DNA of 64,000 nt from Bradyrhizobium sp. BR 10289 (GCF_019455385.1 NZ_JACOFR010000028.1:1-64000); one strand, 5' to 3'. Positions 50,579-59,523 are shown, counted from the first letter of the stretch. Translations and numbers: made by a program. The notes: generated by a model not told the origin, from the sequence alone.

Positions 50579-51664
50579 TCAGGTCCCGGCCGCGCTCGGT
50601 CCGGCGGCCGCTCCCGCGCCGGCAAGACGCGCGCGCCGATATTCGGACGGCGTCAGGCCGGTCTGTGCCTTGAAGGCGCGGTTGAACGGGCCGATCGAGC
50701 CGAAGCCCGCATCGAGCGCGATGGTCAGGATCGGGACGCCGGCCTGCGCGGGATCGCTCAATGCAGCTTCGGTCTCTGCCAGCCGGTAGCCGTTGACGAA
50801 GGCGTTGAAATTGCGGTGTCCGAGCCGGCGGTTGATCAGATGACGCAGACGGTACTCGGGAATGTCGAGCTTTCGCGACAAGGACGCGATGCTCAGGTCC
50901 GGCTCGCGAAAGACCTTGTCATGGTCGAGCAGATGCTGAAGCGCGGCGAGCTGCACCGCATCGGGCTCGGCCGCCGGAGTTGCGGGCGGCGGACCGGATG
51001 GCAGTGCCGACGGCGTTGCCCGGACCGGCGCTGGCGCCAGCTGTGCCTCCGCCGTCGTGATCGAACCCAGCACGGCGAACAGGAAGATCAGCGCCGTCAA
51101 GGTGGCGGCACTGGCGAGGCTGACCGAACTCGCCGAAAGGCCGCCGGGCCAGAGCCAGTCCGCGGCGATCGCAATCAGCGCATAGAGCACGGTGACGGCG
51201 GCGTACCAGATGCGAAGCCGCCGCCGCCTTTCCACCAGGTCGATTGCGCGCCCCGACAGTGCGTGCCAGGCGCCGAGCAGCAGGAAGCCCACCGACAGGC
51301 CGGTGCGCGCCACGTCGACGGCCATTGGGTGCCTGAACTGGTCCATCAGGGCGAGCACCACCAGAACCAGCCAGCCGACCGCGTGGTGCCAGCGCGGCCG
51401 GAACTCGTCGGTGAACATCGCGCCCATGGTGATCCAGAACGCGGCCGGCACGCCGGCGCTGACGATCGCAACCGGAATGCGCAGGCGCAGATCCAGCGCC
51501 CCGAAGCCCGGCGCCGATTCGATGATGTAGGCTGCGATGCCCGCCGCCAGCGGCGCGGCATAGCGACTCACGGCATCGTGCCGCGCGCTGCGAGCGGCGA
51601 CTGCCGCGCGGAGAAGAAGGATGACGACCGCTCCTCCACGCAGTGCAGCTTCCAGGGTCGTCAT
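50579..51664 (-). CDS. AraC family regulator with membrane N-terminal domain
   Basis: A 361-residue protein. The N-terminal half contains several hydrophobic segments (VVILLLRAAVAARSA, PLAAGIAAYIIESAPGFGAL, TGLSVGFLLLGAWHALSG, AALTALIFLFAVL-like), suggesting a membrane sensor. The C-terminal AraC domain (about residues 255-350) has two helix-turn-helices: SIASLSRKLDIPEYRLRHLI and ILTIALDAGFGSIGPFNRAF with KAQTGLTPSEYRR. It lies 130 bases upstream of the hydroxylase, same strand. The ATG at 51664 is used. Confidence 0.87.
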   Translation of the reverse strand: MTTLEAALRGGAVVILLLRAAVAARSARHDAVSRYAAPLAAGIAAYIIESAPGFGALDLRLRIPVAIVSAGVPAAFWITMGAMFTDEFRPRWHHAVGWLVLVVLALMDQFRHPMAVDVARTGLSVGFLLLGAWHALSGRAIDLVERRRRLRIWYAAVTVLYALIAIAADWLWPGGLSASSVSLASAATLTALIFLFAVLGSITTAEAQLAPAPVRATPSALPSGPPPATPAAEPDAVQLAALQHLLDHDKVFREPDLSIASLSRKLDIPEYRLRHLINRRLGHRNFNAFVNGYRLAETEAALSDPAQAGVPILTIALDAGFGSIGPFNRAFKAQTGLTPSEYRRARLAGAGAAAGPSAAGT

Positions 51665-51810
51665 GCAATTCAAGGGTCCGGCCGGGATTGTTGGCGGACA
51701 ATTGCATCATGGGCGGTCGTGTCAACCGTGGAGAGCGGTGCAGCGGCAGGCCGATGACATCAGCTTTCGCCGCTGCGCGCGTAACCATCCGGCCTGTCCG
51801 GTGCACTGGC

Positions 51811-53121
51811 TCACGCCGTCGCCAGCACAGGCTGCACCGGCCGCCGCCCGATCATCAGCGACAGCAGGGCCGCGGCGATGCCCGTTGCGCCGGCGATCAT
51901 GAAGGCTTGCAGATAGTCACCCTGCGCCGAGCGCATGAAGCCGGCGAAGAATGCGGCGCAGGCCGCCCCGAGCTGGTGGCCGGCGACCACCCAGCCGAAA
52001 ATCAGCGGCGCATTCTTGTCGCCGAACGTCTCGTTGGCGATGCGCACGGTCGGCGGCACGGTGGCGATCCAGTCGAGCCCGTAGAACGCCGCGAACACCG
52101 TCAGGCTGACGAGGGAGAAATCCGAGTAAGGCAGGTAGATCAGCGACAGCCCGCGCAGCCCGTAATAGAAGAACAGCAGCTTGCGCGGGTCGAACCGGTC
52201 GGTGAGCCAGCCCGACAGCGTGGTGCCGAACAGGTCGAAGAACCCCATCAAGGCGAGCAGGCTCGCGGCCTGCACTTCGAAAATGCCGTGATCGCCGCAG
52301 AACGCGATCAGATGCGTGCCGACGAGGCCGTTGGTGGTGAAGCCGCAGATGAAGAAGGTCGCGAACAGGAACCAGAAGGTCGGTGTCTTCGCCGCGCGGA
52401 CCAAATTGCTGATCGCGGCAACGAACGGATTGCCCTGCGCAGGCGCCGCGGGCGCATCGTCATGCGTGCTGCCATAGGAGCGCAGGCCGATCGCGGCGGG
52501 CCGCTCCGGCACCAGGATGTACACCAGGGGAATCAGCGCCGCGCAGCATGCCGCGACCGTCAGCACCACCGGCTTCCAGCCGCCCCATTCGACCAGCGAG
52601 GCGAGACCCGGCATGAAGATCAGCGTGCCGGTCGCGGTGCTCGCGGTCAAAAGCCCCATGACGAGGCCGCGATTGGTGGTGAACCAGCGATTGACGATGG
52701 TGGCGCCGAGCACGTTGGCGACCGCGCCCGAGCCGATACCGGAGAGCAGGCCCCAGGTCAGGAACAATTGCCACGGCGCGGTCATGAAATAGCTCGCGCC
52801 CGTGGAGAGCGACATCAGCGCTAGCGCGCCCAGCACGGTGCGGCGGATGCCGACGCGCTGCATCACCGCCGCGGCGAACGGCCCGGCGAGGCCATAGAGG
52901 AAGATGCCGATCGCGGTCGAGGACGAGATCACGCTGACGTCCCAGCCGAAGGATTTTTGCAGCGGCAGCATCAGCACGCCCGGCGTCGAGCGCAGGCCGG
53001 CGGCGGCGAGTAGCGCGAGAAAGATCACGCCGACGACCACGAAGGCATAGCGTTGGCCGAACGGCCGCCGGGAGACGGCGATGGAGGGATTGGGCGCGGA
53101 TTGAACGGGGGCTGGAGGCAT
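51811..53121 (-). CDS. MFS transporter, monocarboxylate/oxalate-formate type
   Basis: A 436-residue transporter with about 12 spans. The DRFDPRKLLFFYYGLRGLSL stretch is the conserved loop and GWVVAGHQLGAACAAFFAGF a typical later span of the MCT-like (UhpC/OFA) group. Substrate is unknown; the same pattern is used for organic acid and drug export. The ATG at 53121 lies one base from a long inverted repeat shared with the divergent TetR gene, so its leader overlaps the operator. Confidence 0.9.
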   Translation of the reverse strand: MPPAPVQSAPNPSIAVSRRPFGQRYAFVVVGVIFLALLAAAGLRSTPGVLMLPLQKSFGWDVSVISSSTAIGIFLYGLAGPFAAAVMQRVGIRRTVLGALALMSLSTGASYFMTAPWQLFLTWGLLSGIGSGAVANVLGATIVNRWFTTNRGLVMGLLTASTATGTLIFMPGLASLVEWGGWKPVVLTVAACCAALIPLVYILVPERPAAIGLRSYGSTHDDAPAAPAQGNPFVAAISNLVRAAKTPTFWFLFATFFICGFTTNGLVGTHLIAFCGDHGIFEVQAASLLALMGFFDLFGTTLSGWLTDRFDPRKLLFFYYGLRGLSLIYLPYSDFSLVSLTVFAAFYGLDWIATVPPTVRIANETFGDKNAPLIFGWVVAGHQLGAACAAFFAGFMRSAQGDYLQAFMIAGATGIAAALLSLMIGRRPVQPVLATA

Positions 53122-53122
53122 G

Positions 53123-53173
53123 TTACTTACCGGTACGTACTGCGATGCGGTATTAGTACGTACCGGTCAGTAA
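53123..53173. promoter_or_regulatory. Large inverted-repeat operator between MFS and TetR genes
   Basis: Left arm TTACTTACCGGTACGTACT (53123-53141) and right arm AGTACGTACCGGTCAGTAA (53155-53173) are inverse complements of 19 bases with one mismatch, 13 bases apart. Each arm also contains a small palindrome (ACCGGT, GTAC). It starts one base from the MFS start codon, as expected for a TetR repressor site. Confidence 0.8.
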
Positions 53174-53207
53174 CATTGTCAAGCCCATCCGGGAGGCACC
53201 GACAGCG

Positions 53208-53801
53208 ATGAGGAAGAAAGCCGAAATGCCCGCGGAGGCGCCGCTCCGGGCCGCCGACCGGATCAGGGCCTCCGCGCGCGAGTTGTTCTACCGCGAGGGC
53301 ATCCGCGCGGTCGGCGTCGACGAGGTGGTGGACCGGGCCGGCGTCACCAAGCCAAGCCTCTACCGCAGCTTCGCCTCCAAGGACGATCTCGCCGCCGCTT
53401 ACTTGCGCGACTACGATCTGGAGTTCTGGCAGAATTTCGAGCACCCCGGCGGCAAGAGTTACGCCGATGCGCGCGAGCATGTGCTCGCCTATATCGGCCA
53501 GCTGTCGGCGCGTGCCGTGCGCAAGGGCTATCGCGGCTGCGGCCTCAGCAACGCCACGGTCGAATATCCTTCACGCGACAATCCCGCCCGTCAGGTCGCC
53601 GAGGCGCACAAGAAAATGTTCCGCAAGCGGCTGCGCGAGCTCGCCGCCAATATGGGCGCGCGCCAGCCGAACATGCTCGGCGATGCGCTGCTGCTGCTGA
53701 TCGAAGGCATCTACCTCACCGGCCAGCAGTCCGAGGACGGCCCGGCACAGTCGGCGGTGGCGGCGGCGAAGCTGTTGATCGATGCGAGCGTGAAGGGCTG
53801 A
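53208..53801 (+). CDS. TetR family transcriptional regulator
   Basis: A 197-residue repressor. The helix-turn-helix lies at about residues 15-60: ADRIRASARELFYREGIRAV, VDEVVDRAGVTKPSLYRSFA, SKDDLAAAYL. The C-terminal ligand domain contains GCGLSNATVEYPSRDNPARQ, a pattern seen in the YcdC/YxaF-like group. It is divergent to the MFS gene with the operator between, so it likely represses it until an exported compound binds. Confidence 0.9.
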   Translation: MRKKAEMPAEAPLRAADRIRASARELFYREGIRAVGVDEVVDRAGVTKPSLYRSFASKDDLAAAYLRDYDLEFWQNFEHPGGKSYADAREHVLAYIGQLSARAVRKGYRGCGLSNATVEYPSRDNPARQVAEAHKKMFRKRLRELAANMGARQPNMLGDALLLLIEGIYLTGQQSEDGPAQSAVAAAKLLIDASVKG

Positions 53802-53805
53802 GGCG

Positions 53806-54459
53806 CTACTCCTCCTCCCCGGTGGAGTCCGCCTTGAGCGAAATGCCGCGGCTCCGCAGCGCTTCCCCCATCTTGACGAGATCGGCCAGCGATCTCGCGT
53901 TCATCTTGCGCATGGTCTCGCGGCGATGAACCCTGACGGTGACTTCGCTGATTCCGGCGGCGCCCGCGATCTGCTTGGTCTGCAGGCCCGACACCGTCAG
54001 CGCCATGATCTCGCGCTCGCGGGATGTCAGCTCTTCGAACCGTCGTTGGGTGTCGGCCACGACGTGATCGTCGACGCGTCTCTGCCGGTCCTTCTGGATG
54101 GCTGCGAGCACCGCCTCCAGCAGAGCCTGGTCGCGGTAGGGTTTGGTCAGGAATTCCACGGCGCCCGCCTTCATTGCCTGGACCGACATGTAGACGTCGG
54201 CATAGCCGGTGATGAAGATGATCGGCGGATGGCTGCCGGCAGCGGCCAGCTCGCGTTGAAAATCGAGCCCGCTCGATCCAGGCAAGCGCACATCCAGGAT
54301 GATGCAGTTCGGAGCGTCCTTGCGGGCCTGCTGGAGATACTCGCGCGGTGAGGCGAACAGCTCGACCCGCAGCGCCGCCGTCTCCAGCAGTCCCTGGATG
54401 GACTCGCGCACGGAGATGTCGTCGTCGATGACCGCGACGATCGGAGCCGGCTCACTCAT
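53806..54459 (-). CDS. FixJ-type response regulator
   Basis: A 217-residue response regulator. Receiver: IVAVIDDDISVRESIQGLLE, phospho-aspartate in NCIILDVRLPGSSGL, lysine in VEFLTKPYRDQ. Helix-turn-helix of LuxR type: LTSREREIMALTVSGLQTKQ, IAGAAGISEVTVRVHRRETM. The ATG at 54459 lies 9 bases after the kinase stop. It forms a pair with the PAS kinase upstream; stop codons converge with the TetR gene. Confidence 0.92.
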   Translation of the reverse strand: MSEPAPIVAVIDDDISVRESIQGLLETAALRVELFASPREYLQQARKDAPNCIILDVRLPGSSGLDFQRELAAAGSHPPIIFITGYADVYMSVQAMKAGAVEFLTKPYRDQALLEAVLAAIQKDRQRRVDDHVVADTQRRFEELTSREREIMALTVSGLQTKQIAGAAGISEVTVRVHRRETMRKMNARSLADLVKMGEALRSRGISLKADSTGEEE

Positions 54460-54468
54460 CACTCATAC

Positions 54469-55926
54469 TCATGGCTCGTCCCTGGCCTTGCCGGGCAAGG
54501 TGAACTGGAACAGTGCGCCATGCGGTTCGGCGGGCGAGGCCCACAGACGCCCGCCATGGGCCTCGATGATCGACCGGCAGATCGCCAGCCCCATTCCCAT
54601 CCCCTTGGGTTTTGTCGTGAAGAACGGGCTGAAGATCTTGTCGATGGTGCCCTCGTCCAGACCGACACCGCTGTCGCGGACGAAGATCAGGCCGTCCCCG
54701 TCGGGGCCGGCATTCGAACCGACGACGAGCAGCCTCGGTCGGCCGTTGACGTCGGACATCGCATCGGCGCCGTTGATGACGAGATTCAGCAGGACCTGCT
54801 GAAGCTGCACGGCGTCGCCGAGCACAGGCGGCGGCGATGGCGCGAGCTCGGTTCGCACCGAAACCTCGCGCAGGCGCAACTCGGTCTGCAGCAGGTCGAG
54901 AACCTGGTGGATCAACTCGTTGACGTCGATGCTCCGCGCCTGCGGCGGCGTCTTCGTCAGCAATCCCTGGATGCGCTGAATGACGCCGTTGGCGCGCTCG
55001 CCGTCGCGAAGCATCCGCTCCGCCGTCGTGCGCGCCTTGTCGATGTTCAGCGTGCCCGCGTTCAGCCAGTGCAGCACCGTGTGGCCGTTGGTGATGACGC
55101 CGGTGAGCGGCTGGCGGACCTCATGCGCAATCGAAGCGGCGAGCTGGCCCATTGTGGTGGCCCGCGTGACGCGGGCGAGGTCGGACTGGATGGCCTGCAA
55201 TTCGTCCGCAGCGTTCCTGGCGGCCGTGACGTCCATGACGGCGCCGATGAAACCCGTGCCGGTGTCCCGACTGTCGGCGCTGCGCACTACGAGCTGGACA
55301 TAACGCGTGGTTGCATCCGGCATCGACAGGCGATGCTCGATTTGAAACCCTGTTTTGTCGCGGAAGGACCTGTCGATCGTCTGCTTCAGCAGCGCGCGGT
55401 CATCCGGATGGGTCCTCGCGATCATTCTCGCCAGGGTCGGTTCGACATCGGGCTCATACCGATAGATCCGAAAGGTCTCTTCCGACCAGAACTGCACGCC
55501 TTCAGGATCCTGCCAGCCGACGCTTCCGGTGTGGCTGAGGTGCTGGGCCTGGGCGAGATAGGCCCGGCTGACGTCAAGTGCCTCCATCGCCCGACGATTG
55601 CGCATGACGAGGAGGGTCGACATCGCGATTCCGGTGACGCCGATGGCGCGATCGAGCAGCGGCCAGTGCGCCCAGGGATCTCCCGGCGAAATCAAATGGG
55701 TCAGGATCGTCAGGGCTTCGCATCCGATCCCCGTCAGCAGGACGCCGGTCGAACTGAACGCGATCGACGCGATCAGCACGACGAAGACGTAGAGCACGGA
55801 GACCGAAACTTCGATCGGCGTTGCCGCGTCGATGGCGAAAATGACGCCCGCGGATAAGACAATCCCGACCGAGGCGAGAGCACGCTGGCCTTCGCGACTA
55901 TCGGGAAACTGTGTCATCGACCCCAT
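54469..55926 (-). CDS. PAS-domain sensor histidine kinase (FixL-like)
   Basis: A 485-residue membrane kinase. About four spans in residues 15-115 (GIVLSAGVIFAIDAATPIEV, VLYVFVVLIASIAFSSTGVL), a PAS domain (about 130-240, FRIYRYEPDVEPTLARMIAR, GFQIEHRLSMPD), HisKA with QLAASIAHEVRQPLTGVITN, and ATPase (LLNLVINGADAMSD, VRDSGVGL, FFTTKPKGMGMGLAICRSII). No heme-PAS motif as in FixL is evident, so the signal is unknown. ATG 55926 is used; 55917 is an equal alternative. The FixJ-type gene follows. Confidence 0.9.
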   Translation of the reverse strand: MGSMTQFPDSREGQRALASVGIVLSAGVIFAIDAATPIEVSVSVLYVFVVLIASIAFSSTGVLLTGIGCEALTILTHLISPGDPWAHWPLLDRAIGVTGIAMSTLLVMRNRRAMEALDVSRAYLAQAQHLSHTGSVGWQDPEGVQFWSEETFRIYRYEPDVEPTLARMIARTHPDDRALLKQTIDRSFRDKTGFQIEHRLSMPDATTRYVQLVVRSADSRDTGTGFIGAVMDVTAARNAADELQAIQSDLARVTRATTMGQLAASIAHEVRQPLTGVITNGHTVLHWLNAGTLNIDKARTTAERMLRDGERANGVIQRIQGLLTKTPPQARSIDVNELIHQVLDLLQTELRLREVSVRTELAPSPPPVLGDAVQLQQVLLNLVINGADAMSDVNGRPRLLVVGSNAGPDGDGLIFVRDSGVGLDEGTIDKIFSPFFTTKPKGMGMGLAICRSIIEAHGGRLWASPAEPHGALFQFTLPGKARDEP

Positions 55927-56167
55927 GGCGGCAACCCGAAGGCGGTGAGGCCGGAATGACGCCCTTCGGTGACCGAACATTCCTCGTCTTCTTTTGAGTT
56001 CGCCTGCTTCATAGCAAAAACCGCGAAATGCGGCAACGCACCTAAACGAAACGAAAGTAGAGCAATCCATTCGATCGTGTCGAGTGGCAAGACGACACAT
56101 GGAGCACCGTCTTCGCCAATGGTCTTCTCGCCCAGCCAAGGCCAGGCTGATGACGTGGGAGAGTGTG

Positions 56168-56545
56168 TTGAGCGACGAAGCCCTGATCGCGATCGTGGAC
56201 GACGACGAATCCGTGAGGGTCGCCATGGGCGGCATGGTCGAATCGTTTGGTTACGCACCTGCCACGTTCGAATCCGCCGATGACTTTCTGAACTCCGATC
56301 AATTGCACGGCGCCTCCTGCCTGATTCTGGATGTCCAGATGGACGGCATGAGTGGCCTCGAACTGCATGCGAGACTGGTCGCGACCGGTCACCGGATTCC
56401 GACCATTTTCGTGACGGCCTTTCCGGAGGGACGCATCCGGGACCGAGCGCTCCGCGCGGGCGCCGTCTGCTTTCTCGCCAAACCGTTCGGGCGAGACGAT
56501 CTTCTGGGCTGCATTCAAAACGCCCTCGGCAAGTCAGCGCCATAG
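56168..56545 (+). CDS. Stand-alone receiver protein
   Basis: A 125-residue single receiver domain: ALIAIVDDDESVRVAMGGMV, phospho-aspartate in CLILDVQMDGMSGLELHARL, and the lysine in VCFLAKPFGRDDLL. No output domain. The TTG at 56168 is preferred because GGGAG at 56157-56161 lies six bases upstream and it gives the usual short N-terminus; ATG at 56150 or GTG at 56165 are alternatives. It is transcribed away from the PAS kinase and could act as a phosphate sink or adaptor. The winged-helix/STAND gene follows after 8 bases. Confidence 0.85.
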   Translation: MSDEALIAIVDDDESVRVAMGGMVESFGYAPATFESADDFLNSDQLHGASCLILDVQMDGMSGLELHARLVATGHRIPTIFVTAFPEGRIRDRALRAGAVCFLAKPFGRDDLLGCIQNALGKSAP

Positions 56546-56553
56546 GATGTGTC

Positions 56554-58071
56554 ATGAACGCCTCTGTCGGGACCCGGCAACTTTCGGCGGCAGTGGCGGC
56601 AGAAGACACCGGCGCGTTTGCCGAGGTCTTGCGAACGGAAACGTCCGAATCGAACAGCTCCATCGAAACTTCCGTTTGCTTTGGCCCCTTCGAGTTCTTC
56701 CCGCGCCGCAGGTGCCTGTTCAAGGCCGGCCAGCGGGTTCAGCTGGGCGGTAAGTCCATCGATCTCCTGACTGTCCTTGCGGAGCGTCGTGGCGAGGTCG
56801 TTGACAAGAACGAGCTGTTCTCGCGGGTTTGGCGGGGCATCGTCGTCGACAGCGGCGCCCTGAGGTTTCAGGTCGCCGCATTGCGTAAGGCGCTCGGCGA
56901 GGACATGGGCGACGACGGCCACATCAAGACCGTTTCCGGGCGCGGCTATTGCCTGATCGCGGCGCGCGATCGGCCGCGTTCCCTCGAGCAATCGGCTGCG
57001 GCCGCGGAGATCGGCTCCCCGCCGCAGCTTCCTGCGCCAGTTGAAGGCATGATCGGCCGCGATGAGGCGGTTCGCCGGATTTCAGATCTGCTGAAGACCA
57101 ATCGGCTTGTCACCGTTCACGGCCCGGCAGGCGTTGGCAAGACGACGGTCGCAGTGGCCGTGGCGCACGCCGAAGCGTCCTCCTTTGCCGGCGACGTTCA
57201 CTTTATCGATCTCGGCCCGGTCGCGTCGGCGCATCGACTGCCGGATGCGATTGCTTCGGTGTTCGGCTTGCCGGATCAATCCATCGATCCGCTGCCGGCT
57301 CTGCTGAATCATCTCGAGGACCGGCACGCGCTGCTGGTCTTCGACTGTTGCGATCATCTGATCGAACCGGTGTCGCTGATCATCGAGCGTATCCTCCATC
57401 GCGCACCGCAGGTGAGCATCCTCGCGACGAGCAGGGACATGCTCAGCGTCGATGGCGAGCACGTGTACCGTCTTTCCGGGCTTGCCTGTCCGCCGGATGA
57501 GGCGGGCGACCGGTCGGCAGAGAGGATTCTCTCGTTCGATGCGCCTCGGCTGTTTGCCAATCATGTCGTCGCAAACGGGTACGAGATCGAGATCACCGAA
57601 GCCGACGCGCTGCTTGCCGCAGATATTTGCCGGAAGCTGGACGGACTTGCGCTTGCGATCAAGATCGCGGCCGCGCGCGTGCCTTCGTTCGGCTTCCCGC
57701 AGGTTGCGAGCTCGCTGGAGAGCGGCAGCTGGCTGCGCTGGCGCGGCCAGCGTACCGCCTTGCCCCGCCATCAGACCATGGCTGCGGCCATTGACTGGAG
57801 TTACGATCTGCTCTGCGAAGAGGAACGGGCCGCGATGCGCCGCCTCTCCCTCTGCCGGGGGCTTTTGAGCCTCGACGAAATCTGTGACGCTCTGAGCGGG
57901 ACCTTGCCATCGCGTTCGGACGCGCTGCAGATCGTCGGCATGCTGGTGACGAAGTCGCTGATCTCGTTCGAGACCGCGGAAGGCGGCGGACGGTACAGGA
58001 TGCCGAATTTGATTCGATCCTATGCGCTCGAAAAGCTGCAGTCGCCGCGGTCGATCACGATCACCGCCTGA
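56554..58071 (+). CDS. Winged-helix/STAND ATPase regulator
   Basis: A 505-residue protein. Residues about 42-135 are an OmpR-type winged helix (FGPFEFFPRRRCLFKAGQRV, SRVWRGIVVDSGALRFQVAA, KTVSGRGYCLIA). Residues about 160-490 are a STAND-like ATPase: Walker A G190-P-A-G-V-G-K196-T-T198, Walker B with ALLVFDCCDHL, sensor VSILATSRDML, and later SRLLFAN-like and SYDLLCEEERAAMRRLSL motifs. The C-terminal TPR or WD repeats usual in such regulators are missing; the chain ends soon after the ATPase. It probably switches on genes when a signal triggers ATP binding. Confidence 0.85.
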   Translation: MNASVGTRQLSAAVAAEDTGAFAEVLRTETSESNSSIETSVCFGPFEFFPRRRCLFKAGQRVQLGGKSIDLLTVLAERRGEVVDKNELFSRVWRGIVVDSGALRFQVAALRKALGEDMGDDGHIKTVSGRGYCLIAARDRPRSLEQSAAAAEIGSPPQLPAPVEGMIGRDEAVRRISDLLKTNRLVTVHGPAGVGKTTVAVAVAHAEASSFAGDVHFIDLGPVASAHRLPDAIASVFGLPDQSIDPLPALLNHLEDRHALLVFDCCDHLIEPVSLIIERILHRAPQVSILATSRDMLSVDGEHVYRLSGLACPPDEAGDRSAERILSFDAPRLFANHVVANGYEIEITEADALLAADICRKLDGLALAIKIAAARVPSFGFPQVASSLESGSWLRWRGQRTALPRHQTMAAAIDWSYDLLCEEERAAMRRLSLCRGLLSLDEICDALSGTLPSRSDALQIVGMLVTKSLISFETAEGGGRYRMPNLIRSYALEKLQSPRSITITA

Positions 58072-58195
58072 GCGACCTTGGCCCTTCGGCTGCCGGGAGC
58101 CGGGGCCTGTGCATCGTCCGGGCCAGCCCTTTCTCACATCGTGACGCGTGGTCTACATTTCCCCCTCCGCCGCCCCCGCGCATGGAGACCGACGC

Positions 58196-58636
58196 GTGCT
58201 CGAACATATCCTCAGATTCATGACGCTCGGGACGGTGATCGTCGGCATGGCCGCGATCTACGCGGCGCTCCACACCAACAACCGGCGTCTGGGCGCGGAC
58301 ATCTTCCTGCGCTATTCCGACCGGGTCTCCGATCTGCGCCGCCGGCTTCCCGTCGCGGCATTTCTGGAGCGAGAGACGGCCGGCGACATCGAGCTGACCG
58401 CGGACGAGCGGCGGGCCGTGCATGAGATCATCCATTCGATCTTCGAGCTCTATGAGCTCAAGGTCCATGGCTACTTTCCGCCGGCGATCTGGAAAATCAG
58501 GGAGCCCGATATCGAAAGGCTGCTGGGGTTGCCGGCCTTTCAGCAGGAGCTGGCCGGCATGGCGGGCCGCTATGCGAGCCATCCGCGCCTTGCGGCCTGG
58601 CTCGGGAAGATCAGGAGGCAACGGGAAGCGACCTGA
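58196..58636 (+). CDS. Hypothetical membrane-anchored protein
   Basis: A 146-residue protein with one N-terminal span (FMTLGTVIVGMAAIYAALHT), then a helical charged region (GADIFLRYSDRVSDLRRRLP, YELKVHGYFPPAIWKIREPD, LAAWLGKIRRQREAT). GTG at 58196 is chosen because GGAG at 58184-58187 stands eight bases upstream. The family resembles DUF4760-like helical proteins found in many bacteria, but I cannot assign it firmly. Function unknown. Confidence 0.65.
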   Translation: MLEHILRFMTLGTVIVGMAAIYAALHTNNRRLGADIFLRYSDRVSDLRRRLPVAAFLERETAGDIELTADERRAVHEIIHSIFELYELKVHGYFPPAIWKIREPDIERLLGLPAFQQELAGMAGRYASHPRLAAWLGKIRRQREAT

Positions 58637-58721
58637 CCTGCGCGGAAACAGTAGCTCGCCCTCACCTCACGAGCTTGCGCGGATCCACGAAGACGATCTG
58701 GTCTTCGTCGCCGCCTTAACA

Positions 58722-58746
58722 GGAACTTCCATTTTTTCCCGACGTT
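58722..58746 (+). promoter_or_regulatory. EcfG-type general stress promoter
   Basis: GGAAC (58722-58726), 16 bases, CGTT (58743-58746), the same exact pattern as at 34604-34628. Transcription would start near 58753, about 29 bases before the ATG at 58782. Confidence 0.7.
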
Positions 58747-58781
58747 GAACTGCCAGCCCGAATGGGCGGCTGGCGTGTGCA

Positions 58782-58997
58782 ATGAAGAACTTTTCCAATG
58801 CCGAATTTTCTCCCGAGGCGATCGAACTGATGACCGCCGCCCTGGAAGCTGCGGTTGCGACCCTGCCCGAGCCGGTGCACGCCTCGCATGTCACCGCGCT
58901 TGCCGAATCCATCCTGCGCTCCGCAAGCGCCGGCGAGCGCAATGTCGCGAACTTGCAGAGGATTGCCCTGATGGAATTGCAACTGGCGCCACGCTGA
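58782..58997 (+). CDS. Small helical protein behind an EcfG promoter
   Basis: A 71-residue soluble protein, MKNFSNAEFSPEAIELMTAA then LEAAVATLPEPVHASHVTAL and AESILRSASAGERNVANLQR, predicted fully helical. No family is named by me, but the pattern is common in Bradyrhizobium stress loci. The gene precedes the secreted protein at 59012 by 14 bases, so both are likely controlled by the EcfG promoter. Confidence 0.65.
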   Translation: MKNFSNAEFSPEAIELMTAALEAAVATLPEPVHASHVTALAESILRSASAGERNVANLQRIALMELQLAPR

Positions 58998-59011
58998 TGA
59001 GGAGGTTCACG

Positions 59012-59470
59012 ATGAAAGCTGTGGTTGCCGCCCTCATTGCGCTCTCGGCTGCGCCGCTCGGTGGTGCCCGGGCACAGAGCTGGACCCCTTACCGGATTCC
59101 CGAGTCGGGGACCTCCGTCGACATCCCCAGCTCGGTGTTCACCGAAGTGGCGGGCCAGCCTGACGGATATGGCCGGCAATTTCGGACGTCGGACGGCCGC
59201 GCGGATCTCACGGTGCAGGCCGTTCCAAACCAGGGACTGCCGCCGGCCGAATTCCTGGCCAGGAAGAATCCGCCGTCCGGGATCGTCTATCGGCGGATCG
59301 CGCCGAACTTCTTCGTGGTCTCCAGCATCAAGCGCGACAAGATATGGTACGATCGCTGCAATTTTTCGCGGCGCTACGTCCATTGCGTGCTGATCAATTA
59401 TCCCGCGGTCGAGAAGCGGCAATGGGATCCGCTGGTGACGCGGATCAGCCACAGCCTGCGTGCCGACTGA
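59012..59470 (+). CDS. Secreted protein of unknown function
   Basis: A 152-residue exported protein: signal MKAVVAALIALSAAPLGGAR ending at AQ, then WTPYRIPESGTSVDIPSSVF, and a second part with FFVVSSIKRDKIWYDRCNFS, one disulfide possible (two cysteines). GGAGG at 59001-59005 supports the ATG at 59012. The PESG and SVFTE pattern looks like small envelope proteins that appear in rhizobia, but I cannot name the family. Likely under EcfG control. Confidence 0.7.
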   Translation: MKAVVAALIALSAAPLGGARAQSWTPYRIPESGTSVDIPSSVFTEVAGQPDGYGRQFRTSDGRADLTVQAVPNQGLPPAEFLARKNPPSGIVYRRIAPNFFVVSSIKRDKIWYDRCNFSRRYVHCVLINYPAVEKRQWDPLVTRISHSLRAD

Positions 59471-59482
59471 AATCGGACCGTG

Positions 59483-59511
59483 AAAAAAGCTGCCCGAGCA
59501 AGTCGGGCAGC
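59483..59511 (-). terminator. Rho-independent terminator of the secreted-protein gene at 59524
   Basis: GCTGCCCGA (59489-59497) and TCGGGCAGC (59503-59511) form a 9-bp stem with a five-base loop. On the reverse strand a run of six T (complement of 59483-59488) follows, so it terminates transcripts coming from 59524-59952. It lies 13 bases after the stop of the forward gene. Confidence 0.85.
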
Positions 59512-59523
59512 AGGTCGTGAGGA

